DNA of 61,591 nucleotides from Streptomyces sp. DH37 (GCF_029813835.1 NZ_JARVKV010000035.1:1-61591), one strand, 5' to 3'; shown: positions 8,350-17,231, numbered from the stretch's first letter. Translations and numbers: made by a program. The notes: a model not told the origin generated them from the letters alone.

Positions 8350-9648
8350 ATGGCTGATCCCACCGGCCGTGAGGCCGTCGCCGCCGTCTGGCGGATCGAG
8401 TCCGCGCGGATCGTCGGTGCGCTCGCGCGGTACACCGGCGACTTCGCGCTGGCCGAGGACCTCGCCCAGGAGGCGCTGGCCGAGGCGCTGGTGACGTGGC
8501 CGCGCGACGGCGTGCCCCGCGACCGGGCGGGGTGGCTGCTCACCGTCGGCCGGCGCCGCGCGATCGACGCGTTCCGTCGGCGCTCCGCCCTGGACGAGAG
8601 GTACGCCGCCCTGGCCCACGGCCTGGGCGAGGGCGGCGCCGTCTCGGGAGGCGTCCCGGGGAGCGCGCCGGCCGACCCGGTCCGGGACGCCGAGGACGTG
8701 CTGTGGGATCCGGACCGGATCGACGACGACGTGCTCGCGTTGACGTTCGTCTCCTGCCACCCGGTGCTGTCGCGGGAGGCGCGGGTGGCGCTCACCCTGC
8801 GGGTGGTCGGCGGTCTGACGAGCGACCAGATCGCCAGGGCCTTCCTCGTCCCGACCGCCACGGTGCAGGCCCGGATCACCCGGGCGAAGAAGACCCTCAG
8901 GGCGGCCCGGGTGCCGTTCGCCGTGCCGACGGCCGGGGAGCGGGCCGAGCGGCTCGGCTCGGTGCTCAGCGTGGTCTACCTGATCTTCACCGAAGGGTCC
9001 TCGGCCAGCTCGGGGAAGGATCTGATGCGGCTCGACCTCGCGAGTGAGGCCCAGCGCCTCGCGCGGGTGCTGAGCCGGCTGATGCCGGACGAGCCCGAGG
9101 TCCACGGTCTGCTGGCGCTGCTCGAGCTGACCGCGGCGCGCTTCCCCGCCCGCACCGGTCCGGACGGCGAGCCGGTGCTGTTGGAGCACCAGGACCGTCG
9201 TCGCTGGGACCGGGCCGCGATCCGCCGGGGACGGGCCGCCCTGGTCCGCGCGGAACGGGCCGGCCGGGGTCTGGGCGCCTACGGCCTGCAGGCGGCGATC
9301 GCCGAATGCCACGCCGTCGCTCCCTCGGTCGACGCGACGGACTGGGAGCGCGTCGTGCTCCTCTACGAGGCGCTCGGCCGGCTCGCGCCCTCGCCGGTGG
9401 TCGACCTCAACCGAGCGGTGGCGGTCTGCATGGCGCGGGGACCGGCGGCGGCCCTGCCGATCGTGGACGGACTGGCCGCCGCCGGGGCACTGGCCGACTC
9501 CCACCTGCTGCCCAGCGTCCGCGGGGAGCTGCTCACCCGCCTGGGCCGTACCGACCAGGCGCGCACCGAGCTGGAGCGTGCCGTACGGCTGTGCGGCAAC
9601 GAGCGCGAGCGGGCGGTGCTGGAGCGCAAGCTCACCGGCCTCGGCTGA
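8350..9648 (+). CDS. ECF42-type RNA polymerase sigma factor
   Basis: A 432-residue sigma factor with sigma-2 (LAEDLAQEALAEALVTWP and WLLTVGRRRAIDAFRR, residues about 35-80) and sigma-4 (about 135-190: VALTLRVVGGLTSDQIARAF then TVQARITRAKKTL). These are followed by a roughly 230-residue C-terminal helical extension with TPR-like character (HGLLALLELTAAR, LLYEALGRLAPSPVV, LLTRLGRTDQARTEL). That architecture and the adjacent DGPF gene define the ECF42 group, in which the extension rather than an anti-sigma factor is thought to control activity. The ATG follows directly on a GGAG. Target promoters are unknown; auto-control of the two-gene operon is likely. Confidence 0.88.
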   Translation: MADPTGREAVAAVWRIESARIVGALARYTGDFALAEDLAQEALAEALVTWPRDGVPRDRAGWLLTVGRRRAIDAFRRRSALDERYAALAHGLGEGGAVSGGVPGSAPADPVRDAEDVLWDPDRIDDDVLALTFVSCHPVLSREARVALTLRVVGGLTSDQIARAFLVPTATVQARITRAKKTLRAARVPFAVPTAGERAERLGSVLSVVYLIFTEGSSASSGKDLMRLDLASEAQRLARVLSRLMPDEPEVHGLLALLELTAARFPARTGPDGEPVLLEHQDRRRWDRAAIRRGRAALVRAERAGRGLGAYGLQAAIAECHAVAPSVDATDWERVVLLYEALGRLAPSPVVDLNRAVAVCMARGPAAALPIVDGLAAAGALADSHLLPSVRGELLTRLGRTDQARTELERAVRLCGNERERAVLERKLTGLG

Positions 9649-9890
9649 CCGGCCCGCCCGCTGTCCGGCGAACTCGCGGGCCGGGCCGGGTCGCCGGGGA
9701 GCCGCGCCGAACTCCCCCGCCCTCTCCCGCCCCGGTCGTGTACGGCGGTTCGGCCGGCGCCGTCGGCGCGGGAGGCGTCGCGGTCGCCGAGGGCCGGGAC
9801 CCGAGGAGATCGCGAGGAGACCGCAAGGAGACTGAACCTCCGCCTCGTCCCGGACGTCTCCGGTGAGTGGACGTACATCCGGAGGGCACG

Positions 9891-9922
9891 GCGCGCGGCT
9901 TCCGCGACGGAAGCCCCGCGCG
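9891..9922. other. hairpin upstream of the I36 inhibitor gene
   Basis: Around 9891-9922 the sequence GCGCGGCTTCCG can pair with CGGAAGCC-CCGCGC, leaving a 2-base bulge. It lies in the roughly 350-base gap (9649-9997) after the sigma gene, in which I see no gene. It could end the sigma operon or structure the leader of the inhibitor mRNA. Confidence 0.4.
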
Positions 9923-9997
9923 CCTTCCGGGGAAGCGCTCCCGCACACCCGCAGTGCTCCGGCGATCCCGCCGGTGCCGGACCATGGAGGAACATCT

Positions 9998-10354
9998 GTG
10001 ATCGGTTCACGGCTTCGCCGCGCCCTGCTGTCCGGAGCGGTGCTGGCCGGCGCCCTGGTGACGCTCAACGCACCGGCGGCGCAGGCCCACTACAGCCAGT
10101 GCCCCTCCGGGCACTTCTGCGTCTGGCAGCACAACAGCTACGAGGGCCGCTTCTTCTCGAGCTCCACGAGCACGCCCAACATCGGCGACTACATGAACGA
10201 CCGCACGACCTCGGTCTGGAATCGGAGCGACCGCACCGTCTGCATGTACCGGCACGAGAACTACGGTTATCCCATGGGTTGTTACAAGGCCGGTGGCTCG
10301 ACCGCCGCTCTGCCGATCCACAACGACGAGCTCACCAGCTTCCGTTTCGAGTGA
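9998..10354 (+). CDS. secreted peptidase inhibitor family I36-like protein
   Basis: A 118-residue exported protein. The GTG start is fixed by GGAGG seven bases upstream. The first 30 residues form a classical signal peptide (basic RLRRA, hydrophobic core, APAAQA cleavage). The mature part (HYSQCPSGHFCVWQH, then SVWNRSDRTVCMYRHENYGY and CYKAGG) has the paired-Cys beta-gamma-crystallin-like signature of the I36 inhibitors such as Streptomyces metalloproteinase inhibitor SMPI. It is probably an extracellular protease inhibitor or small secreted beta-barrel protein. Four cysteines suggest two disulfides. It stands alone and ends in a hairpin terminator. Confidence 0.85.
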   Translation: MIGSRLRRALLSGAVLAGALVTLNAPAAQAHYSQCPSGHFCVWQHNSYEGRFFSSSTSTPNIGDYMNDRTTSVWNRSDRTVCMYRHENYGYPMGCYKAGGSTAALPIHNDELTSFRFE

Positions 10355-10372
10355 CTCCCCTCCGCGGGGGGT
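10354..10372 (+). terminator. terminator of the I36 inhibitor gene
   Basis: ACTCCCC pairs with GGGGGGT around TCCGC, a 7-bp stem including one T-G pair, starting at the last base of the stop codon. Confidence 0.55.
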
Positions 10373-10600
10373 GACGGGCGGATGCCGTTCCGGAAGGTCC
10401 TCGCTCGGCGGCCGGGCCCGCGGACGGTGTACGCGGGCCCGGCCGTGGAGGGTGCGTTGGCACCGGTTCGCCGGGGCCTCCCCCACATGTCCGCGGCGTC
10501 AGGGATGGTTTCGGCTCCGTCCGCGTGTCGGACGGGGCGGCGGGCGGCCTCCCCCGCCGGACCGACCGGCCTCGTGGACCACGTGCTCTAGGATCCGGCC

Positions 10601-11371
10601 ATGACCAGCGGTCCCCTCCAGCTCACGGTTCTGGGATCGGCGACGCCGTACCCGAGCACGGACAACCCCTGCTCCGGCTATCTGGTGTCCGGTGGGGGCG
10701 CCCGGCTGTGGGTGGACGCGGGTACGGGCACGCTGGCCCGGCTGCAGCGGCACGTCCGGCTGGACGAAGTGGACGCCATCTGGATCTCGCACCTGCACGC
10801 CGACCACTGTGCGGACCTGCTCACCGCCTACTACGGCGCGCTCCACGCCGACATCCGCCTCGCCGCTCCGATTCCCCTGTACGGTCCGCCGGGTATCGCC
10901 GACCGGCTGGCGCACTTCCTCACCAACACCTCGGTGCGCAGCCCGGTCGAGGCCGCCTTCGACGTGCGGGAGCTGCACGACGGGCACCGGGCCCGCGTCG
11001 GGGCGCTCTCCCTGACGAGCCGGGCCGTGGCACACGGCATCCCCGCCTTCGCGCTGCGCGTCGAGGCCGAGGGCGCCTCGCTGGTCTACTCCGGGGACAC
11101 GGCCCCGTGCGCCGCTCTCACCGCCCTCGCCGAGGGGTGCGACGTACTGCTGTGCGAGGCCGACAGCGCACGGCCGCCGGCCGGGGAGGAACCGGTGCAC
11201 CACACGCCCGAGGACGCGGGCGAGACGGCCGAAGCGGCCGGGGCGGGCCGGCTGATCGTCACGCACGTCGGCCCCTTCCTCACTCCCCGGCAGGCCGTGG
11301 ACCGGGCCCTGGCCCGGTTCGGCGGCCCCGTCGCCCACGCCGACCCCGGGGCCGCCTTCACCGTCGGCTAG
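10601..11371 (+). CDS. MBL-fold metallo-hydrolase (RNase Z/ElaC-like)
   Basis: A 256-residue metallo-beta-lactamase-fold hydrolase. The zinc site is intact: HLHADH (about residues 64-69), a later AHGIPAF/VYSGDT segment with the bridging Asp, and a C-terminal THVGPF. The N-terminus LTVLGSATPYPSTDNPCSGYLV matches the RNase Z/ElaC-like and cyclic-nucleotide-phosphodiesterase-like subgroup, which lacks a leader peptide. This form is probably a stand-alone phosphodiesterase or hydrolase rather than the housekeeping tRNase Z, whose exosite arm I do not see. The ATG start follows a short AT-containing gap. No operon partner. Confidence 0.85.
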   Translation: MTSGPLQLTVLGSATPYPSTDNPCSGYLVSGGGARLWVDAGTGTLARLQRHVRLDEVDAIWISHLHADHCADLLTAYYGALHADIRLAAPIPLYGPPGIADRLAHFLTNTSVRSPVEAAFDVRELHDGHRARVGALSLTSRAVAHGIPAFALRVEAEGASLVYSGDTAPCAALTALAEGCDVLLCEADSARPPAGEEPVHHTPEDAGETAEAAGAGRLIVTHVGPFLTPRQAVDRALARFGGPVAHADPGAAFTVG

Positions 11372-11658
11372 GGCGTTTCCCTCCGCCGTCTCGCGGGCCG
11401 GATCGAGACGCCCGCGACAGGGAGGGCGGCCCGGTCGGCGGGGCGCGGGATCACCGCTCGGACGCCGCGGCGGCGCGGACGGGCGCCGATGGCGCGAGAC
11501 GGGTACGCCCCGTCCGCCAGAACCACGGCCGGTGCGGTTCCAGGGCCTGCCGGGAGAGCGCCGGCCCCCGGAACCCGCTGCCCGGCCCCGTGGGGTGGCC
11601 GTGCCTGCGGGTGCGGGGGAATCGTGGGGTGGCGAAACCGGGGACGGGGGAATCGTGC

Positions 11659-12225
11659 ATGGACGTGGTGCTTCAGGTGGCGGCGGTCCTCGCCTCGACC
11701 GTGGCCGTCGTCGCGTACCTGGCACGCGGCGAGGAGGACTCCCACCTCCCTCACCGTGTGCGGGCGAAGATCGAGCGGTTCCAGCGTTCACCGGAAACGG
11801 TGTGGGCGATGGACGACCTCGCGTTCGCGGACCACATCGCCGCCTTGTGCCGCCGGGACGGCTGCACCGACGTGCGGCGGGTCACCGGCACCGGCGGTCT
11901 GGGCGCCGATGTGACCGGCTGTCTGCCGGACGGCCGGAAGGTCGTCGTGCAGTGCGGGCGGGAGACCGGCCGGGGTCCTGTCGACGGCCGCGATGCGCGG
12001 GCTTTCCACGGCACCGCTCGCGCACGGCTCGGCGCCGACGTGGCCATCCTCGTCGGCCTCGGTGTGCTCGCCGGGCGCGCCCGCAGGTCAGCCGCTCGCC
12101 ACCGTGTGACGCTGATCGACGTCGACCGGCTCGAGTCCTGGGACGGGGGCACCCCGTTGAGCGCGATGCTGGAACCGGGCGGCGGCCGGTCCGGCACGAA
12201 CCGCGGGCGTGTGCGGGACGGCTGA
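11659..12225 (+). CDS. membrane-anchored Mrr-like restriction-endonuclease-fold protein, altered active site
   Basis: A 188-residue protein with an N-terminal membrane helix (residues 1-22, MDVVLQVAAVLASTVAVVAYLA) and a C-terminal Mrr_cat-like domain. The core GADVTGCLPDGRKVVVQCG followed by FHGTAR-LGADVAILV matches Streptomyces proteins where the catalytic line usually reads VVVQCK. Here the expected Lys of the D-(E/Q)xK motif is Gly. I therefore infer a nuclease-fold protein that may be inactive or use another residue. The chosen ATG gives the membrane helix; the frame is open upstream but without family features. There is no methylase beside it, so it is not an R-M system. Confidence 0.68.
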   Translation: MDVVLQVAAVLASTVAVVAYLARGEEDSHLPHRVRAKIERFQRSPETVWAMDDLAFADHIAALCRRDGCTDVRRVTGTGGLGADVTGCLPDGRKVVVQCGRETGRGPVDGRDARAFHGTARARLGADVAILVGLGVLAGRARRSAARHRVTLIDVDRLESWDGGTPLSAMLEPGGGRSGTNRGRVRDG

Positions 12226-12366
12226 CGGGGCGGGGCGGTCCGCCGCGGCGCACGGCGACCGGAGGCGGTGCGACCGCCGTGCCGTCCCCGCGGAGGTCCG
12301 GGCCCGGTGGGAGACCGCGGCCACGGCCGTCCGCCGTCCGAGGAGCGCGCTGTAGGGTCGGGCAGC

Positions 12367-13308
12367 GTGTCACGCCTCGCACCCCACCGTTCCGCTCCGG
12401 ACTTCCGCCCCGTCCTCGACCGCATCGCCGCCGAGATCGACGCGACCCCCGAGCGGGGCCGTCCCGCCGACTACATCCCGTTGCTCGCCGAGGCCGATCC
12501 GCGGCGCTTCGGGATGGCCGTCGCGGAGCCGGACGGCACGGTGTACGGGGTGGGGGACTGGCGGAGGCCCTTCTCCGCCCAGTCCATCACCAAGGTCTTC
12601 ACCCTGGCCCTGGTGCTGTCGATGGACGGCGAGCGGCTGTGGCGGCGCGTGGGCCGCGAGCCGTCCGGCAACCCGTTCAACTCCCTGGTGCAGCTGGAGT
12701 ACGAGAACGGCGTCCCCCGCAATCCCTTCATCAACGCGGGCGCCCTCGTCGTCACCGACCGGCTCCAGGAGCTGACCGGCGACGCGGTCGGGCGCCTGAG
12801 GGAGTTCATGCGCGCCGAGAGCGGCAACGCCGGGCTCGACTTCGACCCGAAGGTCGCCGCCTCCGAGACCGCGCACGGCGACCGCAACGCCGCCCTGGCC
12901 CATTTCATGGCCTCCTACGGCAACATCACCACCCCGATCCCCCAGCTGCTCGACGCCTACTTCCGCCAGTGCTCCATCGAGGCGTCCTGCGCCGACCTCG
13001 CCCTGGCCGCCGGTTTCCTGGCCCGGCACGGCACACGGGCCGACGGCTCGGCACTGCTCTCCCGCAGCCAGGCCAAACAGGTCAACGCCGTGATGCTGAC
13101 GTGCGGGACGTACGACGCGGCCGGCGACTTCGCCTACCGCGTGGGCCTGCCCGGCAAGAGCGGCGTCGGCGGCGGGATCATCGCCGTCGTGCCCGGCCAC
13201 TGCACGCTGTGCGTCTGGAGCCCGGGGCTCGACCGGCGCGGCAACTCGGTGGCGGGCGTGACGGCGCTCGACCGGTTCACGACGCTCACGGGGCTGTCCG
13301 TCTTCTGA
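12367..13308 (+). CDS. glsA: glutaminase A
   Basis: A 313-residue serine-dependent glutaminase (L-glutamine to L-glutamate and ammonia), cytosolic. It has the beta-lactamase-like catalytic SxxK in PFSAQSITKVF (about residues 69-79), NPFNSLVQLEYENGVPRNPFINAGA, and the C-terminal LPGKSGVGGGI motif. Length and order match the family. The likely start is the GTG at 12367, since upstream codons are proline/arginine-rich and unlike GlsA. It runs convergently into a heliorhodopsin gene 64 bases away, which is of interest because heliorhodopsins have been tied to glutamine metabolism. Confidence 0.93.
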   Translation: MSRLAPHRSAPDFRPVLDRIAAEIDATPERGRPADYIPLLAEADPRRFGMAVAEPDGTVYGVGDWRRPFSAQSITKVFTLALVLSMDGERLWRRVGREPSGNPFNSLVQLEYENGVPRNPFINAGALVVTDRLQELTGDAVGRLREFMRAESGNAGLDFDPKVAASETAHGDRNAALAHFMASYGNITTPIPQLLDAYFRQCSIEASCADLALAAGFLARHGTRADGSALLSRSQAKQVNAVMLTCGTYDAAGDFAYRVGLPGKSGVGGGIIAVVPGHCTLCVWSPGLDRRGNSVAGVTALDRFTTLTGLSVF

Positions 13309-13324
13309 GTCCTCGGGGCCTCGG

Positions 13325-13346
13325 GTCCCCGGCTCCGCCCGGGGAC
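13325..13346. terminator. bidirectional terminator between glsA and heliorhodopsin gene
   Basis: GTCCCCGG pairs with CCGGGGAC around a 6-base loop, a perfect 8-bp stem in the 64-base gap between convergent 3' ends. Confidence 0.65.
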
Positions 13347-13372
13347 GGGCTCCGTGCCGTCCCGTTCCGGGC

Positions 13373-14155
13373 TCAGCCGGCCAGCGAGCCGGCGAAGATC
13401 TGCCAGGCCAGGAGCGACTTCGCCACGAGGCTGAGGACCAGATAGGCCTTCTCGCCGTACGCGTAGTCGGACCACCGGCCGACCCCGCGGTACTGGAGCC
13501 ACTGGTTGAGGCCGAAGCTGAAGAAGAGGACGGCCTGGACGAGGACGATCCCGTACACGAAGCCGGGGACGGTCTCGGCCGCGACGATGTTGTACGCGAT
13601 CGAGAGCCACGGTGTCACGCCGACCAGCGTCCCGAACCAGAACGGGAGCATCGTGGTCACCGTCCGCCCCGGCGGGTTCATCGCCTCCTCGATCCAGCCG
13701 AAGAGGATCATCCCGACGTTGGCCCCGATGACGACGATGACGGCGTTGACGGTGGTCACGCCCGCGTAGAAGCCGATGAGGAGCACCATCAGGGTCGCGC
13801 TCAGCGCGTACTCCAGCCATCGGAACCGGTTGATGCCGTGTCCGAGGTCGCGTTCGTAGAGGCCGCGGCACACCGTCGCCGTCAGCAGGTGGTCCAGTGC
13901 CGCGAGGGCGAGGAAGACGGCGACGGCCCAGCCGATCGGCACGTCGAACAGCGCTTCGGGGGCGGGCGCGTCCGTTCCCGGCGGCCCCTCGGGCACGGAG
14001 GAGGTGACGGTGATCGAGAAGTCTCCGGCGAGGAGGACGACCGCCACGGCCTGCGCCAGGTGCAGCAGCGTGAGCCCCAGGTTCCACGCGCGGAGCCCGG
14101 CGAGGCGTTCGGCGGTGACGCCGGTGGCCACCGGTGTGCCGTCCGCTCTTCCCAT
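13373..14155 (-). CDS. heliorhodopsin
   Basis: A 260-residue seven-helix membrane protein with heliorhodopsin landmarks. The retinal Schiff-base lysine is K246 in SLVAKSLLAWQIFAG (helix 7), with S242 four residues before it. The carboxylate counterion is E115 in RWLEYALSATLM (helix 3). The internal histidines are H32 (LLHLAQ) and H89 (LDHLL). Spacing matches the characterised 48C12 protein (H23, H80, E107, S237, K241). WLQYRGVGRWSDYAYGEKAYLVL between helices 6 and 7 is also typical. Unlike type 1 rhodopsins, heliorhodopsins have an inverted topology and are not thought to pump ions; roles in light sensing, transport or glutamine-synthetase control have been proposed. The ATG at 14155 follows GGGAGGAACC. 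No retinal-forming oxygenase gene is nearby. Confidence 0.9.
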   Translation of the reverse strand: MGRADGTPVATGVTAERLAGLRAWNLGLTLLHLAQAVAVVLLAGDFSITVTSSVPEGPPGTDAPAPEALFDVPIGWAVAVFLALAALDHLLTATVCRGLYERDLGHGINRFRWLEYALSATLMVLLIGFYAGVTTVNAVIVVIGANVGMILFGWIEEAMNPPGRTVTTMLPFWFGTLVGVTPWLSIAYNIVAAETVPGFVYGIVLVQAVLFFSFGLNQWLQYRGVGRWSDYAYGEKAYLVLSLVAKSLLAWQIFAGSLAG

Positions 14156-14300
14156 GGTTCCTCCCGGGGTCCGGTGTCGCGGCATGTCCGCATGGTCGTA
14201 CCGGCCCGGGTGGGAGCCGCGGCGATCACGGCGCCACCGCGCCGGAAGTCACCGGAGTGGCCCAGGGAACCGCCGCGGCCGGAGCGCCGCGGCGGCTTCC

Positions 14301-14337
14301 GGGGGCCGGACGGCGGTGTCACCACCGTCCGGCCCCC
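14301..14337 (-). terminator. strong hairpin downstream of the cellulase gene
   Basis: GGGGGCCGGACGG pairs with CCGTCCGGCCCCC (13 bp), followed inward by one mismatch and three more pairs around a 3-base loop. It lies 70 bases past the GH9 stop and also upstream of the divergently placed heliorhodopsin gene. Confidence 0.7.
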
Positions 14338-14407
14338 GGCCCCCGGTTCGCGTACCGCGGTCCCCTCGGCGCGCGGAAACCGGGCGGTCCGGCGGGTCCC
14401 GTCGCGA

Positions 14408-17185
14408 TCAGGCGGGTTCCCGGCCGGCGACCAGCTTCCCGTCCACGTGGACGGTGATCCGCGGGTTCTCCCGGTACGACCGCGCGTCCGGCCGGTAGGA
14501 CCAGTGGCCGCTCTGGTCGAAGGAGCGCCAGTCCGCCCGGTTCATCCGCAACTGGATCTCGCCGGTGGCGCCGTCGGCCGCCAGGGTGCCGCGCGCGAAG
14601 CCCAGTTCCAGGTAGCCGTCGGCGCCCGGCCCGGTCGGCGCCTCGCGGACCGCGCGGCCGACGGCGCCGCAGCCCATCGCGGCCCAGTCGCAGTGGGTGG
14701 TCCACCGGTCGGGGGCCAGGCCGTCGCGCCCGAACCAGTAGCGGACGGTGACGCGGGACAGGTCCACGGCCTCGTCGCCGTCGTTGACCAGGTTCAGATG
14801 GGCCCGGACCGAGGTGGTCACCGGTTCGTCCTGCGTGCGGTGGAGCACGGTGAGCCCGCCGCCGACCGGGTCGGGGTCGCCGCCGTCGGCCCGGGTGGTC
14901 ACCCGGACCGCGCCGGACGGGGCGGAGACGTTGCCGGCGCCGTCCGCGGCCCGGACGGTGAAGACGTACTCCGTGCCGGGCAGCAGACCGGAGACGGTGG
15001 CGCGCGTACCGGTGGTGGACGCCACCGGGTCCCCCGAGCCGTCCGCGGAGGCGTGCACCGTGTAACCGGTCACCCGGCGGTCGTCCGTGGCGGGCGCCCA
15101 GGCCAGGGTCACGCCGGTGCCGCCCACCTCCTCGGCCGTCGGCGCACCGGGCGCGGTCGGCGCCTGGGTGTCGGGGGTGGCGTCGGGTTCCCGGCCCCAC
15201 TTCAGGTCCGTGCCGTTGTACAGGGTGATCCGCTCGGTCCGCACCGGATCGGTGGAGTCCAGTCCCTGGTGGGACCAGTCGTTGTCCGGGTTCCAGCCGG
15301 CCCCGCCGGTGATGCGGAACTGCACCTCGGCGCGGTGCTGGGACTGGCCGCCGGGGAAGACGTCCCGGCTGCCGCAGTCGACCTCGACGTAGTACAGGTC
15401 CCCCTCGGCCTGGAACGGACCGCGCATCGGCGAGGCGCACTCGGAGTACCCGGACGACAGGGTGATGTCCTCCGGCTCCACGCCCTCGTCGAGGGTGAAC
15501 CAGTAGCGGAACCGGCCGTCGTCCAGGTTCTCGGCCGGGAAGCCGGAGCGGTTGCGGACGATGGCCTTGACCTCGGTGAAGCCGGCTCCCGAGGAGTTCA
15601 GCCGGGCCTCGACGTACATCTGCGGCCCGTCGGGCGTCTCCCGGGGCGGGAAGTCCGCCTGCGGAGTGCCGCCGTACCGCCCGGCCAGATGGGCCAGGGC
15701 TCCGGAGAAGCCGGAGTTGTAGTCGGTGGCGACCTCGTTGGCCACGTAGTCCTGGCGGCTGTCGGTGTACGCGTCGTTCGCCGAGCCGGGGCCGCCGACC
15801 AGGGCGCCGTAGAGCACGTGTCGGGTCTCGGCGGGCGAGGTGATCTGGTCGGTCCACGATCCGTGCGCGGTGCGGTGGTGCGGGTTGCGCGGCGGGTTCT
15901 CGCCGAAGCCGACCACGTAGCTGGAGCCGCGCGGGTTGTCGCCCAGGGCGTAGTCGATCTGCCGCTCGCCGAACTCCCGGTACCGCTGGGCCCGGGCGGC
16001 GTCCCGGGACTGGAGCCAGTCGGAGTACACCAGCGCCACGAAGGAGGTGTTGGCGGCGTACCGCAGTGACCCCCAGGTGTCCAGGACCGCCTGTCCGCCC
16101 GGCGAGTACGGTACGCGCTGGCCGCCCACCCCCGTCGTCCAGTAGTCCAGCCACCGGTTGGCGTCCTCGACGTACCGGGCGTCGCCGGTCTCCATCGCCA
16201 GCAGGACGTACGCGCCGTACTGCTTGTTGTCCCAGGCCAGGGTCCATCGGTACTGGCGGGTCGTGGTCTGCTGCTCGGTGCCCAGCCGGTCGTACTCGCT
16301 CACGGCCTTGTCCAGGTACGCCCGGTCGCCGGTGGCCTTGTAGAGCCAGTAGGCGCCCCAGACCAGCTCGTCCTGGTACCCGGACCAGGAGCGGTAGAAG
16401 TTCCCGGCCGGCACGCAGTCGGAGTACTTGCCGCGGTGGGTGTCGGCGAAGGTGTACAGCTGCCTGGCGTGCCGTACCAGGGTGGCCGCGTAGGCCGGGT
16501 CGTCCTCGGTGAAGAGCATCGAGGAGGCCGCCATCGCGGCGGCCGTCTCCGCCGCCACGTCCGAGCCGGGGCAGCCCGGGTGCACCCGGTAGGCCGGCCG
16601 CTCCATCGGCATCACCTCGGCCGGGCCCCACCACTTGTGGTCGGCGTCGCCGTCGCCGACCTGGGCGTAGAGGACGTCGGGCTCGGGGTGGGCGCGGATG
16701 AAGTAGTCGTTGACCCAGCGGAGGTTGTCCTTCAGGTACCGCGTCTGCCCCGACCGTTCGTAGCCGTCGGCGGCCGCCAGGCCGCCCCAGGCGAGCAGGG
16801 TGGCGGTGGCCGCCATCGGCAGGCCGAACTTCACGTGGTCGCCGGCGTCGTACCAGCCGCCGGTCAGGTCCAGGCCCACGTCGGAGCCGTCGTTCAGCGC
16901 CGAGTCCCCGCGCCAGGCGACGCGGTTGCCGGCCGGCAGGTCGCCGGAGCGCTGCGCCTCGTAGAAGTACATCGACTTCTGCAGCGCCTCGGCGTAGTTG
17001 AACGCCGCGGCGGCCGGCGCCGGTTCTGCGGCGCGGGCGACGTCGCCGGTCACGGGCAGCAGCAGCCCGGCGGCCGTCACGACGGCCGCCGCGGCGGTGG
17101 CGATCCGGCGCCAGGCGCCGGTGCGGGAGCGTGGGCGTGGGCGTGGACGGGCGGGGGGTAAGGACATCGTTCCGGATGCGGGCAT
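14408..17185 (-). CDS. secreted GH9 cellulase with CBM3c, Fn3 and CBM3
   Basis: A 925-residue secreted endo/processive cellulase. After a long signal peptide (basic and proline-rich, hydrophobic core TAAAAVVTAAGLLLPV, cleavage near residue 50) comes a GH9 catalytic domain (about 55-480) with the DAGD water-activating motif in GGWYDAGDHVKF and the acid Glu in DYVANEVATDYNSGFSGALA. Next are a CBM3c-like module (about 500-640, MYVEARLNSSGAGFTEVKAIV), an Fn3 domain (about 670-755, APTAPGAPTAEEV to VRVTTRA) and a C-terminal CBM3 (about 765-920, VRAHLNLVNDGDEAVDLSRVTVRYWF). This is the theme-B GH9 layout; the usual Thermobifida relative ends in CBM2 rather than CBM3. The ATG at 17185 follows AAGGACGG. 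A perfect CebR box lies 47 bases upstream, so induction by cello-oligosaccharides is expected. Confidence 0.93.
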   Translation of the reverse strand: MPASGTMSLPPARPRPRPRSRTGAWRRIATAAAAVVTAAGLLLPVTGDVARAAEPAPAAAAFNYAEALQKSMYFYEAQRSGDLPAGNRVAWRGDSALNDGSDVGLDLTGGWYDAGDHVKFGLPMAATATLLAWGGLAAADGYERSGQTRYLKDNLRWVNDYFIRAHPEPDVLYAQVGDGDADHKWWGPAEVMPMERPAYRVHPGCPGSDVAAETAAAMAASSMLFTEDDPAYAATLVRHARQLYTFADTHRGKYSDCVPAGNFYRSWSGYQDELVWGAYWLYKATGDRAYLDKAVSEYDRLGTEQQTTTRQYRWTLAWDNKQYGAYVLLAMETGDARYVEDANRWLDYWTTGVGGQRVPYSPGGQAVLDTWGSLRYAANTSFVALVYSDWLQSRDAARAQRYREFGERQIDYALGDNPRGSSYVVGFGENPPRNPHHRTAHGSWTDQITSPAETRHVLYGALVGGPGSANDAYTDSRQDYVANEVATDYNSGFSGALAHLAGRYGGTPQADFPPRETPDGPQMYVEARLNSSGAGFTEVKAIVRNRSGFPAENLDDGRFRYWFTLDEGVEPEDITLSSGYSECASPMRGPFQAEGDLYYVEVDCGSRDVFPGGQSQHRAEVQFRITGGAGWNPDNDWSHQGLDSTDPVRTERITLYNGTDLKWGREPDATPDTQAPTAPGAPTAEEVGGTGVTLAWAPATDDRRVTGYTVHASADGSGDPVASTTGTRATVSGLLPGTEYVFTVRAADGAGNVSAPSGAVRVTTRADGGDPDPVGGGLTVLHRTQDEPVTTSVRAHLNLVNDGDEAVDLSRVTVRYWFGRDGLAPDRWTTHCDWAAMGCGAVGRAVREAPTGPGADGYLELGFARGTLAADGATGEIQLRMNRADWRSFDQSGHWSYRPDARSYRENPRITVHVDGKLVAGREPA

Positions 17186-17231
17186 GGCACCGTCCTTCTC
17201 GGACTGTGGGGCAGGATGGGGACCGCCGGAA

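Noticed and set aside
10499..11791. 430-residue minus-strand frame across the MBL hydrolase
   Set aside because: Antisense to a gene with an intact HLHADH motif; low-complexity Arg/Gly sequence.
11659..12225. Type IV restriction or R-M system
   Set aside because: The catalytic Lys is missing and no methylase or partner gene is adjacent.
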